A stretch of DNA of 64,000 nt from Leifsonia sp. C5G2 (GTDB taxonomy: Bacteria; Actinomycetota; Actinomycetes; Actinomycetales; Microbacteriaceae). A program made the position numbers and the translations under genes. Under the pieces are notes generated by a model. That model ran no database searches. It worked only from the letters and a program-made list of their open reading frames with translations, and had not been told where the DNA came from. The stretch lies in the NCBI RefSeq assembly GCF_013359685.1, contig NZ_JABFMV010000014.1, positions 1-64,000 on the forward strand. The letters run 5' to 3'. Below are positions 7,588 to 15,292 of this stretch, in pieces (within the stretch, counting starts at the first letter, position 1; every line of letters starts with the position of its first letter).

Positions 7588-8549
7588 GTCGCGCCCTGCG
7601 GCTGCTGGTGTGGCAGGTCCACGGCGGCTGGATGGACGCGTTCGTGCGCGGGCGGCACACCTCCCTGCTGCCCGTCGACGCGAATGGCGACGGCGGGGTC
7701 GGTGCGCGCGACTGGCCCGCGAACGTGGTCGACGTGCCGGAGGGGCAGCTGGCGGAGACGCCGTTCGACGCGGTCGTGCTGCAGCGGCTGGAGGAGTTCG
7801 AGCTGGTCGAGCGGCTCACCGGCCGCCGCCCGGGCGTGGATGTGCCGGTGGTGTTCGTCGAGCACAACACGCCGCAGGAGGGGGTGCCTCAGTCGCGTCA
7901 TCCGCTCGCGGACCGGTCCGACGTGCTGATCGCGCACGTCACGCACTTCAACGCGCTGTTCTGGGACACCGGGTCGACGCGCACGCGCGTGATCGAGCAC
8001 GGTGTCATGGACTACGGCAACCGTTTCACGGGCGAGCTGCCGCGGGCGGCTGCGGTCATCAACGAGCCGGTCCGTCGTTGGCGGGTGACGGGATCGGACC
8101 TGCTCGGCGGGTTCGCCGCCGTCGCCCCGGTCGACGTGTTCGGGATGCAGGCGGACGGTCTCGCCCAGGCCCTCGGGGTCGGCCCGGACCGTGTCGCCGC
8201 CGCGGGCGACCTCGAGGCGCCGCGGCTGTTCACGGAGGTCGGCCGCCGCCGCGTGTACGTGCACCCCAACCGCTGGACGTCGCTCGGGCTGTCGCTGCTG
8301 GAGTCGATGACCGCGGGCATCCCGGTGGTGGCGCTGGACACGACGGACGCGCGGCGGGCCGTGGTGCCGGGCGTCGGGGCGATCTCGACGGACCTCGCCG
8401 AGCTCCACGACGCCGTGCGCGCCTTCGTGGACGATCCGTCCCGCGGCGCGGAGGCGGGAGCTCGCGGCCGGGAGTGGGCCCTCGAGCGCTTCGGCCTGGC
8501 ACGGTTCCAGTCCGACTGGGACGATCTCCTCGCCCACTGGGTCGCGTGA
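7584..8549 (+). CDS. Glycosyltransferase-like protein (GT4-type fold)
   Basis: 321-aa protein with a glycosyltransferase-B-like layout. N-terminal LRLLVWQVHGGWMDAFVRGRH, a middle VVFVEHNTPQEGVPQSRHPLADRSD, VTHFNALFWD, then VIEHGV. The C-terminal nucleotide-sugar half has VYVHPNRWTSLGLSLLESMTAGIPVVAL, equivalent to the Glu-x7-Glu region of GT4 enzymes. Start GTG 7584 overlaps the preceding stop. I remember this protein type annotated simply as glycosyltransferase in Streptomyces and relatives. Acceptor and donor unknown; likely cytoplasmic. Confidence 0.75.
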   Translation: MSRALRLLVWQVHGGWMDAFVRGRHTSLLPVDANGDGGVGARDWPANVVDVPEGQLAETPFDAVVLQRLEEFELVERLTGRRPGVDVPVVFVEHNTPQEGVPQSRHPLADRSDVLIAHVTHFNALFWDTGSTRTRVIEHGVMDYGNRFTGELPRAAAVINEPVRRWRVTGSDLLGGFAAVAPVDVFGMQADGLAQALGVGPDRVAAAGDLEAPRLFTEVGRRRVYVHPNRWTSLGLSLLESMTAGIPVVALDTTDARRAVVPGVGAISTDLAELHDAVRAFVDDPSRGAEAGARGREWALERFGLARFQSDWDDLLAHWVA

Positions 8550-8552
8550 CCG

Positions 8553-8619
8553 CGCCGCCATTCGTCACGAATGGGCGCTCTTCGTGACGAATGGGCGCGA
8601 TTCGTGACGAGTGGCGGCG
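8553..8619. repeat. Family B intergenic palindrome, copy 1
   Basis: Left arm 8553-8572 and right arm 8600-8619 pair over 20 positions with one G-T wobble. The loop contains the core GCGCTCTTCGTGACGAAT (8575-8592), which recurs exactly at 37108-37125 inside different arms. Lies between convergent genes, so a terminator role is possible, but there is no T-tract. Confidence 0.75.
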
Positions 8620-8627
8620 GGACGCGG

Positions 8628-9488
8628 TCAGTCGCGGGCGTCGCGGAGCGCGCGCTCGGCCTCGCGGACCGCGCGCTGCGCGTCGGTGAGGCGTGCCCGC
8701 AGCGACCGCTCCGCGGCCCGGGTCTCGGTGAGGTCGTCCACCACGCGCTGGAGCTTCCGCTGCAGGCGGTCGCGCTCGGCCTCGAGGTCGCCGCGGCGGT
8801 CGACGGTCTCGTCCAGTTCATCCTCCGTCGCCTCGGCGTCGGACCTTGCGCGCTCGAGATCCTTCTCGGCGGCGCGGAGGCGGCGCTGACGTTCCCGGCG
8901 CTCGCCCGGCGTCTCGGCCGGCTCCTCCGCCTCGGACCGCTCCTCCGCCTCAGACGCCTCCGCCCGCTCCGCCGTCGCTGCCTTCCTCCGTCGCGGGTTC
9001 GGCGCCGGGAAGTCCTCGACCTCGACCGGCAGCGCCACCGCGTCCGACACGTCCACCTGCTCCAGGCCGGTGGACTCGAGGGCGCGCACCAGCATCCCGC
9101 TCCGCACCGCGGCCGCGGCGGCCGGATCGATCACCGCCGCCTGCAGCGTCTCCTCCACCTCGCGCTGGACGGCCGGGCTGAGGTCGAGCCCGTCCGTGGC
9201 GCGCTGCAGCAGCCGCTGCCGCTCCTGGGTGAGCGCGCGGATCTCGGCGCGGTCCCGCGAGGCGAACGCGTCGCGCATCCGGGAGCCGATGTCGAGCACG
9301 TCGCCCACGAGGTCGGGATGCTCGCGCACCAGAGCGTTGATCGCCGCGGCGGACGCGGACGGCTTCCGGAGCGTCTTGATCTGCTTCGCCGTCGACCGGT
9401 CGGCCTCGGCGGCCGCAGCGTTGCGCTTCGCGATGAAGTCGGCGGGCGCCGCGGCGTACAGCTCGCCTGCGACGTCCCGGAGGTCCAT
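8628..9488 (-). CDS. Coiled-coil protein of unknown function
   Basis: 286-aa cytoplasmic protein. The N-terminal part (residues 1-165) is helical, beginning MDLRDVAGELYAAAPADFIAKRNAAA. A charged Ala/Glu/Arg linker follows (about 165-205), and then a long heptad-rich region (about 205-286: EKDLERARSDAEATEDELDE and onward) that should form a coiled coil. Similar proteins are widespread in actinobacteria with no known function. Shares its strand with the DUF7218-type gene upstream, 31 bp apart. Confidence 0.7.
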   Translation of the reverse strand: MDLRDVAGELYAAAPADFIAKRNAAAAEADRSTAKQIKTLRKPSASAAAINALVREHPDLVGDVLDIGSRMRDAFASRDRAEIRALTQERQRLLQRATDGLDLSPAVQREVEETLQAAVIDPAAAAAVRSGMLVRALESTGLEQVDVSDAVALPVEVEDFPAPNPRRRKAATAERAEASEAEERSEAEEPAETPGERRERQRRLRAAEKDLERARSDAEATEDELDETVDRRGDLEAERDRLQRKLQRVVDDLTETRAAERSLRARLTDAQRAVREAERALRDARD

Positions 9489-9519
9489 GCGGCGAGTGTA
9501 CGCGCGGCGCGGCGTCCGC

Positions 9520-9783
9520 TCAGTGGTTGCGGAGCTCCTTCACGAGCTCGCCCTTGTTCTTCTTGGAGTAGCCGGTGAGGCCCAGCTCCTTGGCGCGCTT
9601 CTTCAGCTCCGGCACGGTCCAGTCCTCGTACGAGCCCGAGTCGCCGCCCTTGCGGCCCACGGACGAGCGCCCGCGGGCCGCGGCGGCGTTGGAGATGCGA
9701 GCCGCCTTCTGCTTCGAGTCCCCCTCGTCGCGCAGCTTCTCGTAGAGCTCCCGGTCTTTCAGCTGCGGCTGTTTGCCTGGCAT
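9520..9783 (-). CDS. DUF7218/Rho_N (SAP-like) small basic protein
   Basis: 87-aa basic protein. The first half (KDRELYEKLRDEGDSKQKAARISNAAA) matches my memory of DUF7218; the second half (YEDWTVPELKKRAKELGLTGYSKKNKGELVKEL) is a Rho-termination-factor N-terminal/SAP-like helix-extended-loop-helix often linked to nucleic-acid binding. A second Rho_N-like tail occurs in the ChaB protein at 50777-51178. Probably a nucleoid or stress protein; inference. Confidence 0.8.
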   Translation of the reverse strand: MPGKQPQLKDRELYEKLRDEGDSKQKAARISNAAAARGRSSVGRKGGDSGSYEDWTVPELKKRAKELGLTGYSKKNKGELVKELRNH

Positions 9784-9846
9784 GTTCCGCTCCTTCCGTT
9801 GCTGGCAGGAACGGTACGCCGGAGGCTGCCCCGTGTCAGGCGGGTG

Positions 9847-10512
9847 TCAGGCCCGCGGCGCCTTCGACGCCCGGACCGCCGCGAAGTACTCGTTGGACGG
9901 GCGCAGCCAGATCAGCACGAGGGCCACCACCGTCGCGGCGAACTGCAGGAAGCCGACGCCGTATCCGGCGAGGACGTTGAGCAGCGACAGGGCGGTGAGC
10001 ACCGTCAGGACGATGCGGGCCCAGTTGGCGCCGCGGCGCATGAAGAAGGCGAACAGCACGAACACCACGGCCCAGAAGATCAGCGTGACCACCGTGAACC
10101 CCACGGCGAAGGCGATCGCGGCGTCGGCGAGCGACTGGATGTTCTGGCCGTTCGCCTGCGGGGAGTTGCGGATCTGCTCGAGGGCGGCGTCGCGCGTCGA
10201 TCCGATCGTGGCGATCGTGATGATGCCGCTCACGACGCTCAGCGCGGCGCCGACCACGTACAGCCAGAACGCGATGTTCACGGTACGGGGCGGCTCGCCG
10301 ACGGCCACGGGAGTCGCGGGGACGCCGGTCCCGGCAGCCGGGTAGTCGGGCGGCGGAGGAGCGGAGGGGAGCCCCTGGCCTGCGGCCGGGGCGGTCGGCT
10401 CCGGGGCGGCCGGCTCCGGTGCGATCGGCTCCGGTGCGGGCGGCGGGGTCGGCTCGCCTGCCCCCGCAGGTCCGGCGGGGCGCGGCGTGCTCTCGTCGTC
10501 TGGAGTCGTCAT
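9847..10512 (-). CDS. Four-helix membrane protein with proline-rich N-terminus
   Basis: 221-aa protein. The first about 70 residues are Pro/Ala/Glu rich and presumably cytoplasmic and disordered. Four hydrophobic segments follow: NIAFWLYVVGAALSVVSG, AFAVGFTVVTLIFWAVVFV, ARIVLTVLTALSLLNVL and FLQFAATVVALVLIWL. This resembles many unnamed actinobacterial membrane proteins. Function not recognised. Convergent with nothing close; read in the same direction as the Rieske oxidoreductase gene, 33 bp away. Confidence 0.7.
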   Translation of the reverse strand: MTTPDDESTPRPAGPAGAGEPTPPPAPEPIAPEPAAPEPTAPAAGQGLPSAPPPPDYPAAGTGVPATPVAVGEPPRTVNIAFWLYVVGAALSVVSGIITIATIGSTRDAALEQIRNSPQANGQNIQSLADAAIAFAVGFTVVTLIFWAVVFVLFAFFMRRGANWARIVLTVLTALSLLNVLAGYGVGFLQFAATVVALVLIWLRPSNEYFAAVRASKAPRA

Positions 10513-10545
10513 GCGGCGACCCTACTCCCGCCGGGAAGCCCCTGA

Positions 10546-12096
10546 CTAGGGTGCTGCGCCGTCGCGGGTGGACTCCTCCACGCGTGTGGAGGGCGCGGGC
10601 GCGAGGGGTTGCGTGGCCGGTCCTTCCAGCACGGACCCGTCCGCCGCGAAGCGCGAGCCGTGCAGCGGGCAGTCCCACGACAGCTCCGCATCGTTCCAGC
10701 GGACGACGCCTCCGAGGTGGGTGCAGACCGCGGTCAGCGCGCAGGTCGTGCCATCGACCGTGGAGACGCCGACGGGCGTCCTCCCCCGGCGACCCACCGT
10801 CCCCGTCCCCTCCGGGACCGGCTCGTCGCCGAGCTCCTTCGCGGTCTGCGCCGAGGCCCACTCGCTGATCGCGGCCTTGCCGACGCCGGCGTTCATGGCC
10901 ACCCCGGAGGCGATGTCCACCGGGCGCGTCACGCGGTGGTGCAGGACGCGCGACCACTCCAGCGTCTCACCGGTCAGGTCTGCCGTCAGGCTCAGGGCGG
11001 ACGCGATCGCGTTCGTCATCCCCCACTTGTCGTAGCCGGTGGCGAGGTAGACGCGGCCGCGGCCCCGCGGCAGCCAGCCGACGAAGGGCACGCGGTTCGC
11101 CGATCGGTAGTCCTGCGCGGCCCACCAGTGCGTCCGCTCGGCTCCGGGGAACATGCGCTCGGCCCAGGCCGTCAGATCCGCGAGCTGCTCCGCGGGCGAG
11201 TCGGCCCGGCCGACGGGATGCCCGTTCCCGCCGACCAGCAGCAGCTCGCTCCCGTCGGACGCCGTCGCGGTGCGCAGCGATCGGGCAGGCGAGTCGGCGG
11301 ACAGGTACATCGCGCGCGGGATGCCGCCGGGCACCCGGAAGGCCGTCACGTACGACCGTGTCGGCTCGACCTTCGCGAAGTAGAGGCCGCGGTCGAGGAT
11401 GGGTGTCCCGGTTGCCAGGACGACCTGCTCGGCACGCGACGTGCCGGAGGTGCTCGTGACGACGGCAGGTTTCGACGCCGACACGTCGGTCACGCGTTCG
11501 CCCTCCACGATCCGGCCGCCGAGCCGGCGGAGCTCCGCGGCGAGCGCGGCCAGGACACGCAGCGGATGCACCTGCGCCTGGCCCGCCAGGGTGAGCGCGC
11601 CCTCGACCTCGAAGGGAGGCTCGGCGGTGCGTTCCTGGGTCACGTCGAGGCCGGCCACGCGGGCGGCCGCGAGTTCCGCATCCAGCTTGTCGAGGCCGTC
11701 GAGGGTGGTCGCGTAGGTGACGGCTTCGCGCACGTCGAACGGCACGCGCTGCTCCTCCAGGAAATCGAGCAGCCAGCCCTGACCGGCGGCGTTGCCGTCG
11801 ACGTAGGCGCACAGCACCGACTCGGAGGCGTGCCGGCGGATCGACGAGAGCGTCGTGCCCTGCAGCAGGCTCACCTTGCCCGTGGTGTTGCCCGTGGTGA
11901 CGGCGCCGACCGTCCGCGCCTCCAGCACCAGCACGCGCATTCCCGAGCGCGCGAGCATGAGAGCGGTGGCGAGCCCGGTCAGGCCGGCGCCGACCACGAT
12001 CGTGTCGTACTGCCCGTCCCACTCGAAGGTGTCGGTGGCGATGGGCGGGGAGGTCTCGAGCCAGAGGGACGTCGTCGGCATGGGATGAGCATCCAC
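10546..12096 (-). CDS. FAD-dependent oxidoreductase fused to a Rieske [2Fe-2S] domain
   Basis: 516-aa two-domain redox enzyme. Residues about 30-390 form a DAO-type FAD domain: YDTIVVGAGLTGLATALMLA (GxGxxG) and TGNTTGKVSLLQGTT near the start. Residues about 420-510 form a Rieske domain with CTH, 15 residues, then CPLH (CTHLGG...CPLHGS), the cluster ligands. This matches actinobacterial FAD-dependent oxidoreductases with C-terminal Rieske domains; physiological substrate unknown. An alternative start ATG 12081 would remove five residues. Confidence 0.85.
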   Translation of the reverse strand: MDAHPMPTTSLWLETSPPIATDTFEWDGQYDTIVVGAGLTGLATALMLARSGMRVLVLEARTVGAVTTGNTTGKVSLLQGTTLSSIRRHASESVLCAYVDGNAAGQGWLLDFLEEQRVPFDVREAVTYATTLDGLDKLDAELAAARVAGLDVTQERTAEPPFEVEGALTLAGQAQVHPLRVLAALAAELRRLGGRIVEGERVTDVSASKPAVVTSTSGTSRAEQVVLATGTPILDRGLYFAKVEPTRSYVTAFRVPGGIPRAMYLSADSPARSLRTATASDGSELLLVGGNGHPVGRADSPAEQLADLTAWAERMFPGAERTHWWAAQDYRSANRVPFVGWLPRGRGRVYLATGYDKWGMTNAIASALSLTADLTGETLEWSRVLHHRVTRPVDIASGVAMNAGVGKAAISEWASAQTAKELGDEPVPEGTGTVGRRGRTPVGVSTVDGTTCALTAVCTHLGGVVRWNDAELSWDCPLHGSRFAADGSVLEGPATQPLAPAPSTRVEESTRDGAAP

Positions 12097-12136
12097 CCGC
12101 CGGGCCGCCGTGGGAAGCGGTTGACTTCAGGCCGGT

Positions 12137-12418
12137 TCAGGCCAGGGAGTCGAAGTCGAACCAGAAGGCGTCGTCGTCGTCCTCGCCGCTCGCCGCCCCC
12201 GAGGAGACCGGATCCCTCGGGATGGTGGCGGTCTCGATGCGGACACGGGTCTGGCTGGTGACGAAGATCTCGCTCGGCGGCCTGCTGGACTGCGAGATGG
12301 CGACGAAGTCGCCGTCGCTCCGGCTCGCCTCCACCACTGCGGCCTTGAGCTCCTCGACGGGCGCGCGATCGACGAAGGTGAATCTCAGGTCGTCGATGTA
12401 GACGTGGAACACCTGCAT
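12137..12418 (-). CDS. Hypothetical small acidic-tailed protein
   Basis: Unrecognised 93-aa protein starting MQVFHVYIDDLRFTFVDRAP. Alternating hydrophobic pattern suggests a small beta-alpha-beta fold; the C-terminus is strongly acidic (GEDDDDAFWFDFDS). No signal peptide or metal motif. On the same strand as the next hypothetical upstream (12504-12842), 85 bp away. Confidence 0.6.
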   Translation of the reverse strand: MQVFHVYIDDLRFTFVDRAPVEELKAAVVEASRSDGDFVAISQSSRPPSEIFVTSQTRVRIETATIPRDPVSSGAASGEDDDDAFWFDFDSLA

Positions 12419-12503
12419 TACCTCTCCCCGGTCGTCGCTTATCTTGGCTGATAGTACGCGGACTGACGGGTTGTTCCAGTGCAGCCGTGTATCCGGGCCG
12501 ATT

Positions 12504-12842
12504 TCAGAGCAGGTCGATGTCGAGGTCGGCGACGTCCTCCGTCCCGTTCTCGACGTAGGTCGCGCGGTGCGGCCCGAGGGCGGCGATGCGCTGCTCGAAC
12601 TCCGCGACGAACGGTTCGTCGCGCAGTTCGTCGCCTCCGAACGCCTCGTCCTCGGCCAGCATCTGACTGGCGGGACCGAGGAGCAAGAGGACCTCGCCCC
12701 TCGCTCCGCTGTCGACGACGGCGGGCGCGCGGACTTCGGCCGCAGCGTTGTTGTGCGCCAGCGCGGCGGCGAAGCGCACGAGGACGTCGGCGATCTCGTC
12801 TCCGGTCAGGAGGGAGCCGCTCGCATAGTGGATGCGCTTCAT
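12504..12842 (-). CDS. Hypothetical protein
   Basis: 112-aa protein beginning MKRIHYASGSLLTGDEIADVLVRFAAALA. I place the start at ATG 12842 because upstream in-frame sequence is Cys/Arg-rich and unlike a protein. Helical, acidic, no membrane segment. Contains DSGARGEVLLLLGPASQMLAE. Not recognised. Confidence 0.6.
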   Translation of the reverse strand: MKRIHYASGSLLTGDEIADVLVRFAAALAHNNAAAEVRAPAVVDSGARGEVLLLLGPASQMLAEDEAFGGDELRDEPFVAEFEQRIAALGPHRATYVENGTEDVADLDIDLL

Positions 12843-12931
12843 ACACAACCCATACGGGCACCTGGGCGTCTCGTCAAGGAGGGGAGCCCCTCCCTTGCAG
12901 ATCGCGGCGGCCGCGCGTTCACTTGCGCAGC

Positions 12932-13543
12932 ATGACCGATGACACCCGCCCACTCTCCGCACTCGCCCTCGTCTGCACGCTGAAGCCGTCGCCCGGCGAG
13001 TCCAGCAGCCAGCTGCTCGCCCGCCAGGTGCTCGACGAGCTCGCCACCCACGACGTCACCGGGACCGCCGTGCGGCTGGCCGACTACGACATCAAGCCCG
13101 GCGTCGAGCTCGACGAGGGCGACGGCGACCAGTGGCCGCACATCCGGGAGCAGATCATCGCGTCCGACATCCTGCTGATCGTCACCCCGACCTGGATGGG
13201 GCACCTCTCCTCCATCGCGCAGCGTGCGCTCGAACGCCTCGACGCCGAGTTGTCCGAGACGGATGAGAACGGCCGGCCGGTCGTCGAGGGCAAGGTCGGG
13301 ATCGTCGGGGTGGTCGGCAACGAGGACGGCGCGCACGCGATCATCGCCGACGTGTTCCAGGGCCTCAACGATGTCGGGTTCTCCATCCCTTCGCAGGGCG
13401 CCACCTACTGGAACGGCGAGGCGATGGGTTCCGTCGACTACAAGGACCTGGACGAGACGCCGGAGGCGACCGCGGGCACGACGGCCGTCGTGGCGAAGAA
13501 CGCGGCCCATCTCGCCCGGCTGCTCCGCGAGCGGCCGTACTGA
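12932..13543 (+). CDS. Flavodoxin-fold NAD(P)H-dependent oxidoreductase
   Basis: 203-aa protein of the NADPH-dependent FMN reductase/flavodoxin superfamily. The FMN phosphate loop is ALVCTLKPSPGESSSQLLA; then DILLIVTPTWMGHLSSIAQRALERLD supplies the flavin-binding PTWxGxxS motif; GIVGVVGNEDGAHAIIADVFQGL follows. Likely binds FMN and reduces quinones or similar acceptors in the cytoplasm. Divergent from the hypothetical gene at 12504-12842. Weak ribosome site. Confidence 0.85.
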   Translation: MTDDTRPLSALALVCTLKPSPGESSSQLLARQVLDELATHDVTGTAVRLADYDIKPGVELDEGDGDQWPHIREQIIASDILLIVTPTWMGHLSSIAQRALERLDAELSETDENGRPVVEGKVGIVGVVGNEDGAHAIIADVFQGLNDVGFSIPSQGATYWNGEAMGSVDYKDLDETPEATAGTTAVVAKNAAHLARLLRERPY

Positions 13544-13576
13544 GCCTCGCGGTCGCCCGCGGCTAGCATTGGCCGG

Positions 13577-14365
13577 GTGCCGACACCCGAGCCAGAGATC
13601 GTCGCGCGCCTGCGCGCGGCGGGATGCGTCTTCGCCGAGGACGAGGCGCGGCTGCTGACCGAGGCGGCGGCCTCGCCGGAGGAGCTGGAGGCGCTCGTCT
13701 CACGGCGCATCGCGGGGGAGCCGTTGGAGCCGCTGATCGGCTGGGTGGAGTTCTGCGGGATGCGCATCCACGTCGATCCCGGCGTCTTCGTCCCGCGCCG
13801 TCGCACCGAGCTGCTGGCCCTGCGTGCAGCGGCGCTCGCCGCGGACGCCGTGGTACGCGAGGGCGCCGCGACCGTCGTCGACCTGTGCTGCGGCGCCGGT
13901 GCGATCGGGGCGGTCGTCGCCGCGCGCGTCCCGGCGGCCGAGCTGTTCGCGGCGGACATCGACGCCGCCTCCGTGCGCTGCGCCCGGCGCAACCTGGAGC
14001 CCGCGCACGTCTTCGAGGGCGACCTGTTCTCTGCGCTGCCCCCGACGCTGCGCGGCCGGGTGGATGTGCTCGCCGTGAACGCACCGTACGTCCCGACCGA
14101 CGAGATCGCGCTCATGCCCCCGGAGGCGCGTGACCACGAGCCGGCCGTCGCGCTCGACGGCGGCGCCGACGGCCTCGAGTTGCACCGGCGGATCGCCGCG
14201 GAGGCGGCGGACTGGCTCTCCCCGCACGGCGCGCTCCTCATCGAGGCGAGTGCACGGCAGGCCCCCGCCTCCGCCGCCCTCTTCGCCGCCGCGGGCCTCA
14301 TCGCGCGCGTCCACTCCACCCCCTCCCGGGCCTCCACCCTCGTGCTGGCCCGCCTCCCGCGCTGA
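13577..14365 (+). CDS. PrmC/HemK-related protein N5-glutamine methyltransferase
   Basis: 262-aa SAM-dependent methyltransferase of the PrmC-related group (TIGR03704-like). Features in order: helical N-domain; FVPRRRTELLAL; SAM loop VVDLCCGAGAIGAVVA (about residues 95-110); acidic AADIDAASV; and the catalytic region NAPYVPTDEIALMPPEA. Canonical PrmC has NPPY; here it is NAPY. This group is thought to be a second actinobacterial PrmC-like enzyme whose target is not settled. GTG start, 34 bp after the flavodoxin gene. Confidence 0.85.
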   Translation: MPTPEPEIVARLRAAGCVFAEDEARLLTEAAASPEELEALVSRRIAGEPLEPLIGWVEFCGMRIHVDPGVFVPRRRTELLALRAAALAADAVVREGAATVVDLCCGAGAIGAVVAARVPAAELFAADIDAASVRCARRNLEPAHVFEGDLFSALPPTLRGRVDVLAVNAPYVPTDEIALMPPEARDHEPAVALDGGADGLELHRRIAAEAADWLSPHGALLIEASARQAPASAALFAAAGLIARVHSTPSRASTLVLARLPR

Positions 14366-14372
14366 CCCTCCA

Positions 14373-14438
14373 CCGTCGAGTCCGCGAAGACTGCACGGCC
14401 ACGCGGCGTGTCGCGTGCACTCTTCGCGGACTCGACGG
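14373..14438. repeat. Family A intergenic palindrome, copy 1
   Basis: Perfect 18-bp inverted repeat: CCGTCGAGTCCGCGAAGA (14373-14390) and its complement (14421-14438). One C-C mismatch follows, then a 6-bp inner stem TGCACG/CGTGCA. The loop carries the core GCGGCGTGTCGC (14403-14414). Sits between two plus-strand genes with no T-tract after it. Confidence 0.85.
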
Positions 14439-14458
14439 CGGGCGGAGGGAGGGCTACG

Positions 14459-15292
14459 GTGCGGAGTGTGAGCAGGGTCGGTGCGGTTGCGGGCTCGCGG
14501 GTGATGGCGCTCGACCGGGTGCGGCAGTCGCTTGTCATCGCGGGAGCGGTGGTCGCGCTGATCGGCGCGGTGGTGGGCTCCGGATTCGCGGGCGGGACGC
14601 CCATCCCGAAGGTGGCGGGCGGCGCCCTGAGCGCGGACGCGACACTTCTCGCGCCTGCCGGTCCGGCCTTCGCGATCTGGTCGGTGATCTACGCAGGCCT
14701 CGTCGCCTACGCGATCTGGCAGGCGCTGCCGTCGCAGGCCGCGCGGGAGCGGCAGCGTCGCGCGGGCTTCTGGGTGCTGGCGTCGCTGCTGCTGAACGCC
14801 GCGTGGATCCTCTCGGTGCAGGCGGGAGCGCTCGCCCTGTCGGTGATCGCGATCGTCGCACTCCTCGCCGTGCTGATCGTGGCGTTCGTCGTGCTCCGCC
14901 GGCACCCCGGCGACTCGGCCGCCGACGCTGTGCTGTTCGACGGCGTTGTCGGACTGTACCTCGGCTGGGTGATGATCGCCACGGTCGCGAACGTCACGTC
15001 GTGGCTGATGACACTCGGCTTCGACGGTCTCGGGCTCAGTCCGCATGCGTGGGCGATCGCGCTGCTCGGCGTCTTCGCGGCGATCGGATGCGCGCTCGCG
15101 ATCTGGGACGGCGGCCGCTTCGCCCCTGCCGTCGCGTCGGCGTGGGGACTGTCGTGGATCGGCGTCTCCCGGCTGACCGGCTCGCTCACGTCCGCGCCGG
15201 TGGCGGTCACCGCATTCGCCGCGGCGGCGCTGATCCTGCTGGTCGCGCTCGCCGTGCGCGTCTCCCGGCCCGGAGCCGGTCGACGACGCTAG
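14459..15292 (+). CDS. TspO/MBR-like tryptophan-rich membrane protein (long form)
   Basis: Polytopic membrane protein of about 277 aa with seven or eight hydrophobic segments. FAIWSVIYAGLVAYAIWQALPSQ and NAAWILSVQAG correspond to the conserved FxxxWxxxY and NxxW regions of TspO-like proteins, which bind porphyrins or isoprenoids. It is longer than the usual 150-160 aa TspO and fits the actinobacterial 260-aa type. Start is uncertain: GTG 14459 has GGAGGGAGGG at a good distance; GTG 14468 and ATG 14504 are alternatives. Its end overlaps the convergent TPR gene by 4 bp. Confidence 0.7.
   Translation: MRSVSRVGAVAGSRVMALDRVRQSLVIAGAVVALIGAVVGSGFAGGTPIPKVAGGALSADATLLAPAGPAFAIWSVIYAGLVAYAIWQALPSQAARERQRRAGFWVLASLLLNAAWILSVQAGALALSVIAIVALLAVLIVAFVVLRRHPGDSAADAVLFDGVVGLYLGWVMIATVANVTSWLMTLGFDGLGLSPHAWAIALLGVFAAIGCALAIWDGGRFAPAVASAWGLSWIGVSRLTGSLTSAPVAVTAFAAAALILLVALAVRVSRPGAGRRR

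Noticed and set aside
14373-14438. Simple rho-independent terminators as the explanation of family A
   Set aside because: No T-tract follows any copy; one copy lies in a divergent promoter region; and a shared loop core with unrelated arms is not expected of terminators.
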